Shown here: piece by piece, positions 41,153-48,198 of the stretch | Layout of the letters: the number at the start of each line of letters is the position of its first letter | Numbering within the stretch: position 1 is the stretch's first letter | Assembly (NCBI GenBank): GCA_963717085.1 | Contig: CAVQVM010000023.1 | Span: 248,001-312,000, forward strand | Direction: 5' to 3' | DNA: 64,000 nt | From: DASQUK01 sp963717085 | Lineage (GTDB): Bacteria > Actinomycetota > Acidimicrobiia > Acidimicrobiales > VFJN01 | Program-made: the position numbers and the translations under genes | Notes under the pieces: model-generated | Seen by the model: the letters and a program-made list of their open reading frames with translations, nothing else | What the model was told of the DNA's origin: nothing | Databases searched by the model: none

Positions 41153-42301
41153 TCAGCGGACTGTACGGAAGAACGCGCGGAGGTCGTCGACGAACAGGTC
41201 GGGGACCTCCATCGCCGCGAAGTGGCCGCCCCGTGGCTGGTCGACCCAATGCGTGACCCGGTAGCGATTCTCGACCCACCGCCGAGGCAGCCGCGTGATC
41301 TCGCCGGGGTAGTTGGCGACGCCGGTGGCGACCTCGACCCGCGCCCCGGGCAGGGCCGCCCGGCCGGCCCTCCGCATCTCGTAGTAGAGGCGTGCCGACG
41401 ACGTCGCCGTGCGCGTGAGCCAGTACAGCGTGACGTTCGTGAGCAGCTGGTCCTTGGTGAAGGACCGCTCGACGTCGCCGCCGCAGTCGCTCCAGGCACG
41501 GAACTTCTCGATGATCCAGGCGGCCAGCCCGGTCGGCGAGTCGTCGAGGGCGTAGCCAACCGTCTGCGGTTTCGTGCCCTGGATGGCCGAGTAGCCGGCA
41601 CCGGTCGCCTGGAACGCGGCCAACCGCTCGACGCTGGCTCGCTCCTCGGGATCGAGCTCCTGGTCACGCTCGCCGCTCGGCCGGGGAACGGTGACGAAGT
41701 TGAGGTGCATGCCCGCCACCCGGTCGGGCGCGAGGTCCGCCATGTTCTGGCTCACGAGCGATCCCCAGTCGCCACCCTGAACGCCGTAGCGGGGGTAGCC
41801 GAGCCGGTCCATGAGCGCCGTGAAGGCCTCGGCCATGCGGCGCGGATGCCACCCCGGCTCGGACACCGGGCCGGAGAACCCGTAGCCGGGCAGCGACGGG
41901 GCCACGACGTGGAAGGCGTCGGCGGGATCGGGTGGGTCGGTGAGCGGCCCGAACACGTCGAGGAACTCGACGATCGACCCCGGCCAGCCGTGGCTGAGCA
42001 CGAGCGGCAGGGCCTCCCGGTGCCGAGAGCGGGCGTGCACGAAGTGGATGCGCTGCCCATCGATCTCCGTCAGAAAGTGGTCCAGCTGGTTGAGGCGGCG
42101 CTCCTGCGCCCGCCAGTCGAAGCCGTCGAGCCAGTAACCCACCAGCTCGCGGAGGTAGGCGAGGTCGGTTCCCTGCTCCCAGCCGGGCTCCGGCGCCGGG
42201 CTCGGCCACCGCGCCCGCGCGAGTCGCTGGTGCAGGTCCTCGAGGTCCTCGTCGGCGACGTCGACGTCGAACGGCTCGATCTGCGGTCGGTCCGTCACCA
42301 T
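41153..42301 (-). CDS. Epoxide hydrolase (EHN-type alpha/beta hydrolase)
   Basis: A 382-residue protein with the N-terminal EHN domain (about residues 5-110) and alpha/beta-hydrolase core: oxyanion-hole HGWPGS (about 103-108), nucleophile Asp in GVQGGDWGSLVS (about 170-181), and catalytic His in QPRGGHFAAME (about 358-368). This is the microsomal/juvenile-hormone type of epoxide hydrolase, which opens epoxides through a covalent Asp ester. It is divergent from the phosphatase gene. Confidence 0.9.
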   Translation of the reverse strand: MVTDRPQIEPFDVDVADEDLEDLHQRLARARWPSPAPEPGWEQGTDLAYLRELVGYWLDGFDWRAQERRLNQLDHFLTEIDGQRIHFVHARSRHREALPLVLSHGWPGSIVEFLDVFGPLTDPPDPADAFHVVAPSLPGYGFSGPVSEPGWHPRRMAEAFTALMDRLGYPRYGVQGGDWGSLVSQNMADLAPDRVAGMHLNFVTVPRPSGERDQELDPEERASVERLAAFQATGAGYSAIQGTKPQTVGYALDDSPTGLAAWIIEKFRAWSDCGGDVERSFTKDQLLTNVTLYWLTRTATSSARLYYEMRRAGRAALPGARVEVATGVANYPGEITRLPRRWVENRYRVTHWVDQPRGGHFAAMEVPDLFVDDLRAFFRTVR

Positions 42302-42332
42302 GCCCCGGACGCCCCCCGATCACCCACGTCGG

Positions 42333-42338
42333 TAGCTT
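42333..42338 (+). promoter_or_regulatory. -10 box of the phosphatase gene
   Basis: TAGCTT ends 7 nt before GTG 42346 and overlaps the alternative TTG at 42337, so it favours the GTG. Confidence 0.45.
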
Positions 42339-42345
42339 GACAGGC

Positions 42346-43101
42346 GTGACGACGTTCACCGAGCGCCTCGTCCGCTTCGACACCTGTTTCAACTTCCGCG
42401 ACCTCGGCGGCTACGGGACCGACGACGGCAGGCGGGTGCGCTGGAAGATGCTGTACCGGGCCGACACACTCCACCGGCTGGACGGTCCCGACATCGATCT
42501 GTTGCTCGACCTGGGCCTGCGATCGATCATCGACCTTCGCTCGCAACACGAATTGGACGACCACGGGCGCTTCCGGCATGACGGCGGGATCGCGGTGCAC
42601 CACCTCCCCCTGATCGACGTCGTGGGCGGGCCCACGCGGCTGGTCGAGGCCGCACCGGACGCGCCGCGGTCGGTGGGCGAGGGCTACGTCTCCATGGCCG
42701 ACGAGGGCGGGCGGGCGATCGGCAGGGCAGTCGGGCTGCTGGCGCGGCCCGACGCCCTCCCCGCGGTGTTCCACTGCACCGCCGGCAAGGATCGGACCGG
42801 CATCCTGGCGGCGATCGTCCTCAGCGCCGTCGGCGTGCGGGACGAAGACATCGTCGACGACTACATGCTGACGGGCGAGTCTCGGGTGGCGCGGAACGCC
42901 TATCTCCAGCTCAACGAGCCCGACTACTACGCGTTCCTGGTGAGCCTGCCGGCCGCCTTCCGCGAGATGCACGCCGACGCCATTCCCACGCTGCTGGCCT
43001 GGATGCGCGCCCGTCACGGCTCGGCCACCGGTTTCCTCCTCGCCAACGGCGTGGACGACGGCAGCGTCGCCGCGTTGAAGGCCAACCTCCTCGAGCCCTG
43101 A
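42346..43101 (+). CDS. Tyrosine-protein phosphatase (Tyr_phosphatase3/PtpB type)
   Basis: A 251-residue phosphatase with FNFRDLGGYGT (about residues 13-23), the family's entry motif, and the P-loop HCTAGKDRTG (about 143-152) with catalytic Cys and Arg. In M. tuberculosis, the related PtpB is secreted and acts on phosphoinositides and phosphotyrosine; no export signal is seen here, so a cytosolic role is likelier. The GTG start is supported by TAGCTT 7 nt upstream. Confidence 0.9.
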   Translation: MTTFTERLVRFDTCFNFRDLGGYGTDDGRRVRWKMLYRADTLHRLDGPDIDLLLDLGLRSIIDLRSQHELDDHGRFRHDGGIAVHHLPLIDVVGGPTRLVEAAPDAPRSVGEGYVSMADEGGRAIGRAVGLLARPDALPAVFHCTAGKDRTGILAAIVLSAVGVRDEDIVDDYMLTGESRVARNAYLQLNEPDYYAFLVSLPAAFREMHADAIPTLLAWMRARHGSATGFLLANGVDDGSVAALKANLLEP

Positions 43102-43119
43102 CCGATCGCCGGAGTCGTT

Positions 43120-43142
43120 TGGTCGCAGCTAGTCGGCGACCA
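43120..43142. terminator. Bidirectional hairpin terminator
   Basis: TGGTCGC (43120-43126), 9-nt loop, GCGACCA (43136-43142): a perfect 7-bp stem in the gap between the convergent phosphatase and SDR genes. Confidence 0.6.
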
Positions 43143-43147
43143 GATCC

Positions 43148-44032
43148 TCACGGGCTGAGTGTCCAACCACCATCGTCGCGTCGTAGCCACCCGGACGACG
43201 CCCAGGTGCCGCCGTCGACGTGGATCGTGTCGCCGGTGACGTAGTCGGACATCTTCGAGCACAGCCACACCACCGTGCTGGCGCACTCATCGACGAGGCC
43301 CTCCCGGCCGAGTGGCACGACCCTCGACCATCCCTCCGCCGGATCCGGCCATCTGCTCGGGTCGACCGGGCCGGTGCGGTTGCCACGCAGCCCGGGGGTC
43401 ACGGTGTGGTCGGGGGCGATGCAGTTGACCCTGATGCCGTGCTCCGCCAGCTCGAGCGCCATCGTCCGGGTGAAGCTGGCCATGCCGGCCTTGCAGGCGG
43501 CGTAGACCGCGTACATCGGCGCCGCCCGGAACGCCTCGATGCTGGCGACGTTGACGATCGAGCCGCCGCCTCCGGCGTCGATCATGGCCCTCGCGACCTC
43601 CTGAGTGGCGACGAACATGCTGATCAGGTTGATCTCCACGTGCCGGCGCATGCTCGGCTCTGGCATGGTGACGAACGGTCCACCGCGCACCCCGCCAGCG
43701 TTGTTCACGAGGATGTCGATGCGTCCGAACCGCTCGAGGGTCGCCGCGACCGCCGCCCGGATCTGGTCGGCATCCATGACGTCGCACGGGATCCCCAGCG
43801 CTCGGCGTCCGAGCCGCTCGATCGCCGCCTGGGTCGCCATGCAGCGCTCGGGAACCACGTCGAGCACGGAGACGTGGGCACCGAAGCGGGCGAGCCCGAG
43901 GGCCACGCCCTGCCCGATGCCCCCGCCACCCCCGGTCACGACCGCGACCTGGTCGGTCACCAGGATGTCGGTCGGATCGATCGCGGTGTTCTCGACGTCG
44001 CGCGCCACGGCCATGAGCTCTTCGCGATCCAC
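43148..44032 (-). CDS. SDR family oxidoreductase
   Basis: A 294-residue short-chain dehydrogenase with a 25-residue N-terminal extension. VVTGGGGGIGQGVA (about residues 31-44) binds the cofactor; SVLDVVP with an Asp after the second strand favours NAD; NNAGGVRG, catalytic Ser in NVASIEAF (about 176-183) and YAACK (about 191-195) follow. GTG start at 44032 with AGAAGGGGG about 6 nt upstream. It lies 36 bp after the amidohydrolase stop and is probably co-transcribed with it. Confidence 0.9.
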   Translation of the reverse strand: MDREELMAVARDVENTAIDPTDILVTDQVAVVTGGGGGIGQGVALGLARFGAHVSVLDVVPERCMATQAAIERLGRRALGIPCDVMDADQIRAAVAATLERFGRIDILVNNAGGVRGGPFVTMPEPSMRRHVEINLISMFVATQEVARAMIDAGGGGSIVNVASIEAFRAAPMYAVYAACKAGMASFTRTMALELAEHGIRVNCIAPDHTVTPGLRGNRTGPVDPSRWPDPAEGWSRVVPLGREGLVDECASTVVWLCSKMSDYVTGDTIHVDGGTWASSGWLRRDDGGWTLSP

Positions 44033-44068
44033 CGGGACCCCCTTCTCAAAGACCGGCGGCCTGCTGCG

Positions 44069-45301
44069 TCAGGCGGCCTTGGCCACGGGATCGACGCCCA
44101 TGAGCTTCGCGAGGTTGGCACCCATCACCTTGCGCTTGTCTTCCTCCGGCAGCCCGTCGAGCTCGTCGACGAAGGTGACGGGGTCGAACAGGCCCTCGGG
44201 GTGGGGGTAGTCGGACCCGAACACCACGTTGTCGGCCCCGATCAGCTTCACGAGGCCGACGGTGTCCTCCTCGTGGAACGGGTGGACGAAGATCGAGCGC
44301 TTGAACGTCACCATGGGATCCTCGTCGAACAACTTCGGCGACCGTTCGTAGAGCCGCTCCAGCTTCCCAACCAGCGGCCGCACCCACGCGCTGCCGTTCT
44401 CCACCGGGACGAATCGGAGGTCGGGAAAGCGGGTGGCGAGCCCGTGCCCGATGATCGAGGCGACGACGTCGCTGATGGTGCGGTGGTCGGCACCGAGGAT
44501 CGCGGCAAAGGCGGACCGCTTCCGTGCGAAGGGCAGGAACTCGCTGTCGTGCCCCTCCCATTCGTTGAGGTAGCGCTGGAACCCGCTGTCGGAGGCGTGC
44601 ATGCCCACGAGCACACCCGACGCCTCGACCCGCTCCCAGAACGGGTCGAACTCGTCGAGGGCGAAGGAACGCCGGCGCCCGTTGTAGTCGGGCACCGGGG
44701 CGGGGCGGACGAGGATGGCGCGGGCGCCGTGCTCCAGCACCCAGTCGAGCTCGCGGAGGGCCTTGTCGAGGATGGGGAGCGTGACGATCGGTGTTGGGAA
44801 GATGCGGCCCTCGAAGTCGAAGGTCCAATGCTCGTGCATCCACTGGTTGAGGGCGTGGATGACCGCGTGGGTGGCCTTGGGGTCGTCGGCGAGCCGCTCC
44901 TCGATGAGGCTCGCCAGCGTCGGCCACATCATGGCCCGGTCGATGCTGAGCTCGTCCATCAGGACGATGCGGTCGGCGGGGTTGAAGAAGGCGGGGACCG
45001 AGGGGATGTACTTGGGCTGAGGCGCCAGCTCGATGTCGCCCTCGCTCGCCCGGGTCTTCGAGGACGGGTTCTTGAGCTTGAACTCCAGCTCCTGGGCGCC
45101 AGGCGGAGCGACCACGGTGAAGGTGGGGTTGGGGATGTACTCGCTGATCTTGTTCTTCAGCGCGATCTTGGTCCGCCCGTTCACCTCCACGTACTTGACC
45201 ACACCCGTGTAGGCCTCCGGCAGGTACTTCGTGAAGGCCTCCGTCGTCTCGTACATGTGGTTGTCGGCGTCGAAGACCAGGTAGTCGATCTTGCGTGACA
45301 T
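44069..45301 (-). CDS. Amidohydrolase family protein (ACMSD-like)
   Basis: A 410-residue amidohydrolase-2 protein. The first metal motif is altered to FDADNHMYET (about residues 10-19; usually DxHxH), while later elements are clear: MWPTLASLIE, VGMHASDSGFQRYLNEWEG (about 235-253, His) and NVVFGSDYPHPEGLFDPVTF (about 362-381, Asp). The family holds decarboxylases and hydrolases of aromatic or ring-cleavage products. GGGAG precedes ATG 45301. It probably forms a catabolic operon with the SDR downstream. Confidence 0.87.
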   Translation of the reverse strand: MSRKIDYLVFDADNHMYETTEAFTKYLPEAYTGVVKYVEVNGRTKIALKNKISEYIPNPTFTVVAPPGAQELEFKLKNPSSKTRASEGDIELAPQPKYIPSVPAFFNPADRIVLMDELSIDRAMMWPTLASLIEERLADDPKATHAVIHALNQWMHEHWTFDFEGRIFPTPIVTLPILDKALRELDWVLEHGARAILVRPAPVPDYNGRRRSFALDEFDPFWERVEASGVLVGMHASDSGFQRYLNEWEGHDSEFLPFARKRSAFAAILGADHRTISDVVASIIGHGLATRFPDLRFVPVENGSAWVRPLVGKLERLYERSPKLFDEDPMVTFKRSIFVHPFHEEDTVGLVKLIGADNVVFGSDYPHPEGLFDPVTFVDELDGLPEEDKRKVMGANLAKLMGVDPVAKAA

Positions 45302-45413
45302 CGCCACTCCCCCACCGAAGTAACGCCTGGATTCGTCGGTACTCTACCGCCGGTCCAATCTGACCCGATCTAGAAACGGATGATCGGAATGCGGCAATCG
45401 GGTCGGCCGTCTC

Positions 45414-45453
45414 CTGGCACAGGAGTGGTTGCCAGCAACCCCTCCTGTGCCAG
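45414..45453 (-). terminator. Strong hairpin terminator after the Lipoprotein_15 gene
   Basis: CTGGCACAGGAG (45414-45425) pairs perfectly with CTCCTGTGCCAG (45442-45453); after one mismatch the inner GGTTG-CCAG-CAACC adds five pairs. It lies 21 bp after the stop at 45475 and before the promoter region of the amidohydrolase gene. No T-run. Confidence 0.75.
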
Positions 45454-45474
45454 AAACGTCCACGCCCCCGGGCC

Positions 45475-46026
45475 TCAGTAGCCGGAGCTCGAGTTGCTGC
45501 CCGAGCTGGTGCTCGGCGTCCCGCCCCCGTTGGTCGAGCCGCCGGACGAGCCGGTGCTCATCTGGTCCGACAGGGCGGCGTGCCAGGTGAACTGCTGGCC
45601 GCTGAAGTCGTCGGAGAAGTCGTTGCCCGTGACCTTGCCCGTCGAGTCCTCGCTGAAGGTGTAGAGGGGCTTGCCGTCGTCGGTGACCTGCTTGGTGCCG
45701 TCGGGACGCGTGATCACGGCCAGCTGGGCGACGCCGGCCTTGGCGGTGGGGGTCCCGGAGCCGGGCTCGAGCGGCTTCCAGAACGCCAGGCAGCTGTCCA
45801 TGCAGAGCACCTTGCCGTTCGCCTCCTGCTCGGGCGTGTACAGCGCCATCCCCTTCTGGTCGAAGAGGACATCGCCGACGCCGTCGACATGTTCGACCGA
45901 GACGGTGTCGGAGCCGCTGGCAGGGGTCGCCGACGACGAGTTGCCGTTGTCGTTGCCGCTCGAGCCGCAGGCGCCGAGCGCCAGGGCGGCGGCGACGATG
46001 GCCGCGGATGTGGGTAGTCGCTTCAT
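45475..46026 (-). CDS. Lipoprotein with secreted repeats (Lipoprotein_15/COG4315)
   Basis: A 183-residue lipoprotein: signal MKRLPTSAAIVAAALALGAC with lipobox Cys20, Ser/Asn/Gly linker (about 21-40), two COG4315 repeats (GVGDVLFDQKGMALYTPEQE with CMDSCLAFWKPL; KQVTDDGKPLYTFSEDSTGK), and a Ser/Gly/Thr-rich tail. Paralogue of the gene at 35238. A membrane-protein gene lies 57 bp upstream on the same strand and an ECF sigma/anti-sigma pair is divergent, so this is a likely target of that sigma factor. Confidence 0.88.
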   Translation of the reverse strand: MKRLPTSAAIVAAALALGACGSSGNDNGNSSSATPASGSDTVSVEHVDGVGDVLFDQKGMALYTPEQEANGKVLCMDSCLAFWKPLEPGSGTPTAKAGVAQLAVITRPDGTKQVTDDGKPLYTFSEDSTGKVTGNDFSDDFSGQQFTWHAALSDQMSTGSSGGSTNGGGTPSTSSGSNSSSGY

Positions 46027-46083
46027 CTGCTCTATCTCCTTGCTTGGGGGACCTTCGGAGGCCGCGTCGAGCCGATGGTGCGG

Positions 46084-46572
46084 CTACCAGCGCGCCTTCG
46101 CTGCCTTGGTGGCGAACCGGGCGACCAACGAGACGCTCAACAGGGCGACGGCGGCGATCTCGGTGGCCCGGGCGAGGTCGATCGCGGTCGGGTCGTAGCC
46201 GGGCTCCTGGAACCCGAAGAGCGGCCTGCGCTCGCTGATGAGCAGCAGCACGAACGAGCCACCCGCTAGGGCGATCCCGCCCGCCGTCACGAGGGCCACG
46301 GCCGCGCCGGCCCAGCGGCCGGCCAGGTGCTCGAGCGGCAGGAGGAGTGCGACACCGATGACCATCGCCGCCACGAAGTTCACGACGAACAGGGTCCCGA
46401 TGGTCGGGATGGCCGCGTAGGGCCCGTAGTACTGCTGGAGGTGGATGGCGCCGACGGCCAGGACGGCCAAGGCGCCCAGGCCGCGTGCGAGCAACCAGCC
46501 CCAGCGCGGGAACGCGCGCCGGGAGTAGGGGGCGGGCAACGCAGTGGAGGGGGGACTGGTCTGCGTGTGCAT
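46084..46572 (-). CDS. Four-helix membrane protein of unknown function
   Basis: A 162-residue protein with four hydrophobic helices (about residues 25-43, 52-72, 82-106 and 134-152). IHLQQYYGPYAAIPTIGTLF (about 42-61) between helices 1 and 2 is its most distinctive stretch. I do not recognise a named family, but genes like this are often found next to COG4315 lipoproteins and ECF sigma factors in actinobacteria (recollection, not checked). ATG 46572 is used; the gene is divergent from the sigma factor. Confidence 0.7.
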   Translation of the reverse strand: MHTQTSPPSTALPAPYSRRAFPRWGWLLARGLGALAVLAVGAIHLQQYYGPYAAIPTIGTLFVVNFVAAMVIGVALLLPLEHLAGRWAGAAVALVTAGGIALAGGSFVLLLISERRPLFGFQEPGYDPTAIDLARATEIAAVALLSVSLVARFATKAAKARW

Positions 46573-46654
46573 GACCGGAATTACCTGCCCGCGATGCGGA
46601 TGGGATCTCGTGGGGGAAAGATCTCTGCGCCCCCTTTCGGCGGTAGAAGACAGT

Positions 46655-47206
46655 GTGTGGAACGCGTCCGACGAGGCGTTGGTTGCCGGCTTCACCACGG
46701 GTGACGGCGACGTCGCGCGGGTGTTCGTCAACCGCTTCCAGAACCGCGTCTACGGGCTCGCGCTGGCGATAACGCGCGACCGCCAGGCCGCCCAGGAGGT
46801 GGCACAGGACGCCTTCCTGCGCGCCTGGCGGTACGGCGCCAGCTACGACCCGCGCCGGGGCTCGGTCGCCGCCTGGCTCCTCCGGATCACCCGCAATGTG
46901 GCCCTTGACCACGTGAGAACCAGCCAGCGCCGACTCGACCACGTGGCGATCGATCCCGGCGGAATGATCGACGACCCTCCCGGCGACGCCGACGTGGTCA
47001 GCCCGATCGGCGACCTCGCCGCGGTGGCCGATGGCCTGCGGTCGCTGCCCGCCGAGCAACGCGAGACCCTCATGGCGGCGGCCTACTACGGACTGACCAC
47101 TCGCGAGATCAGCGAGGCATGGGATGTGCCGCTCGGCACCGTCAAGACCCGCCTCCGCCTGGCCCTCGCCAAGCTGCGGGACCTGTTCGCTGGGGTCTCA
47201 CCGTGA
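46655..47206 (+). CDS. ECF sigma factor
   Basis: A 183-residue ECF sigma factor: region 2 about residues 8-80 (RVFVNRFQNRVYGLALAITR, EVAQDAFLRAWRYGASYD, WLLRITRNVALDHVR) and region 4 about 122-178 (LPAEQRETLMAAAYYGLTTR, LGTVKTRLRLALAKLRDL). GTG 46655 is chosen because region 2 begins right after it; a longer form from ATG 46571 would add a CPRC-containing stretch but overlap the divergent gene's start. Its stop overlaps the anti-sigma start (GTGA). Confidence 0.88.
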   Translation: MWNASDEALVAGFTTGDGDVARVFVNRFQNRVYGLALAITRDRQAAQEVAQDAFLRAWRYGASYDPRRGSVAAWLLRITRNVALDHVRTSQRRLDHVAIDPGGMIDDPPGDADVVSPIGDLAAVADGLRSLPAEQRETLMAAAYYGLTTREISEAWDVPLGTVKTRLRLALAKLRDLFAGVSP

Positions 47207-47859
47207 CGGCCATGGACTGCGCCGACCTGGCGGATGTGGCGCCGGAGCTGGCGCTGGAGATCCTCGGCGGCGCCGAGCGGGCCGCGGCGCTCACCCACCT
47301 CGAGGACTGCGTCCCCTGCCAGCAACTGGTGGACACGCTCGCCGCCGACGCCGACCGGCTGTTGATGCTCGCGCCGAGCGCCGAGCCCCCCGTGGGGTTC
47401 CACGATCGCGTCCTGACGTCGCTGACCCGGGTGGCGCGGCCCGTGGCCCCGCGGACCCGACCCGGCTCTCGCGGGGTTGCCCTGCTCGGGCTCGCGGCCT
47501 GCGTCGCCGCACTCGTCCTGGCGCTGAGCCTCGGCCCCGCGGGGCACCCCGCACCCGCTGAGGCGGCCATGCGCACCGCCGCCGGCGAGGTGGTCGGGCA
47601 CGTGTTCGTGCACCGCGAGCCGGATCCGGCGCTGTTCATGACGCTGCCCGGCTGGAGTGACCAGATCGAGCGCTACGCCGTCCCCGACGAGACGTACGCG
47701 CTGCGCATCGAGCGCAGCCACCAGGCACCGCGCCTGGTGCCGTTCGACGTCGAGCACGATTCGTCCTGGGGCGCCACCCTCGACGTCGACCCGGACAGCA
47801 TCACGAGCGTGGCTGTGGTCGACAGCCAGGGCCACGTCTGGTGCGAGGCCGAGCTTTGA
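47203..47859 (+). CDS. Zinc-binding (ZAS) anti-sigma factor
   Basis: A 218-residue membrane-anchored anti-sigma factor. HLEDCVPC (about residues 27-34) is the H-x3-C-x2-C zinc motif of ZAS domains; one membrane helix spans about 88-108; the outer domain (about 115-218) ends with WGATLDVDPDSITSVAVVDS. It presumably holds the upstream sigma factor at the membrane until released, by redox change or proteolysis. GTG start overlaps the sigma stop, giving coupled translation. Confidence 0.87.
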   Translation: MTAMDCADLADVAPELALEILGGAERAAALTHLEDCVPCQQLVDTLAADADRLLMLAPSAEPPVGFHDRVLTSLTRVARPVAPRTRPGSRGVALLGLAACVAALVLALSLGPAGHPAPAEAAMRTAAGEVVGHVFVHREPDPALFMTLPGWSDQIERYAVPDETYALRIERSHQAPRLVPFDVEHDSSWGATLDVDPDSITSVAVVDSQGHVWCEAEL

Positions 47860-47875
47860 CGCGACGCCCGGCGGG

Positions 47876-47881
47876 TACCGT
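47876..47881 (+). promoter_or_regulatory. -10 box of the gene at 47888
   Basis: TACCGT ends 6 nt before the ATG at 47888; supports this small gene and its start. Confidence 0.45.
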
Positions 47882-47887
47882 CCCTCC

Positions 47888-48157
47888 ATGAAACGCACCA
47901 TCACCGGCCGAGCTGGGGCGCGCCGCATGACCCTCGGCGAGCTCCGGCAGTTCGTCTCCTCCATCGAGGGCCTGCCCGACGATGCGCTCATCAAGACCCA
48001 GGTGACGTGGGGCAAGCACCTGCGGGCCGTCACCGTCGAGGAGGAGGACGTCGGCTTTCGTGACTACGTGAAGGCCGTCGGGTCCAAGGGCGACGACGAG
48101 CACCGCAAGTCCGGCGAGCGACCGCCCGCCCGGTCGGCCGAGCTCTCTCGTCAGTAG
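47888..48157 (+). CDS. Small hypothetical protein, DUF6225-like
   Basis: An 89-residue protein. MTLGELRQFVSSIEGLPDDA (about residues 14-33) resembles a small family in which a helix ending LPDD leads into a beta strand; I associate it tentatively with DUF6225. The first 13 residues are basic (KRTITGRAGARR) and the last 30 polar. No function can be assigned. The ATG follows a -10 box by 6 nt; ATG 47927 is an alternative start. Confidence 0.55.
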   Translation: MKRTITGRAGARRMTLGELRQFVSSIEGLPDDALIKTQVTWGKHLRAVTVEEEDVGFRDYVKAVGSKGDDEHRKSGERPPARSAELSRQ

Positions 48158-48198
48158 CGAGCCGCAGGCAGCTCTCTCTCCTCGACGATCCGCGCGCG

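Noticed and set aside
43220..45298. Very long plus-strand open frame opposite the SDR and amidohydrolase genes
   Set aside because: Its product is His/Arg/Val-rich with no family signal, while both genes on the other strand have clear motifs; it is a GC-driven antisense shadow. The same applies to long frames opposite 48199-50016 and 58658-62206.
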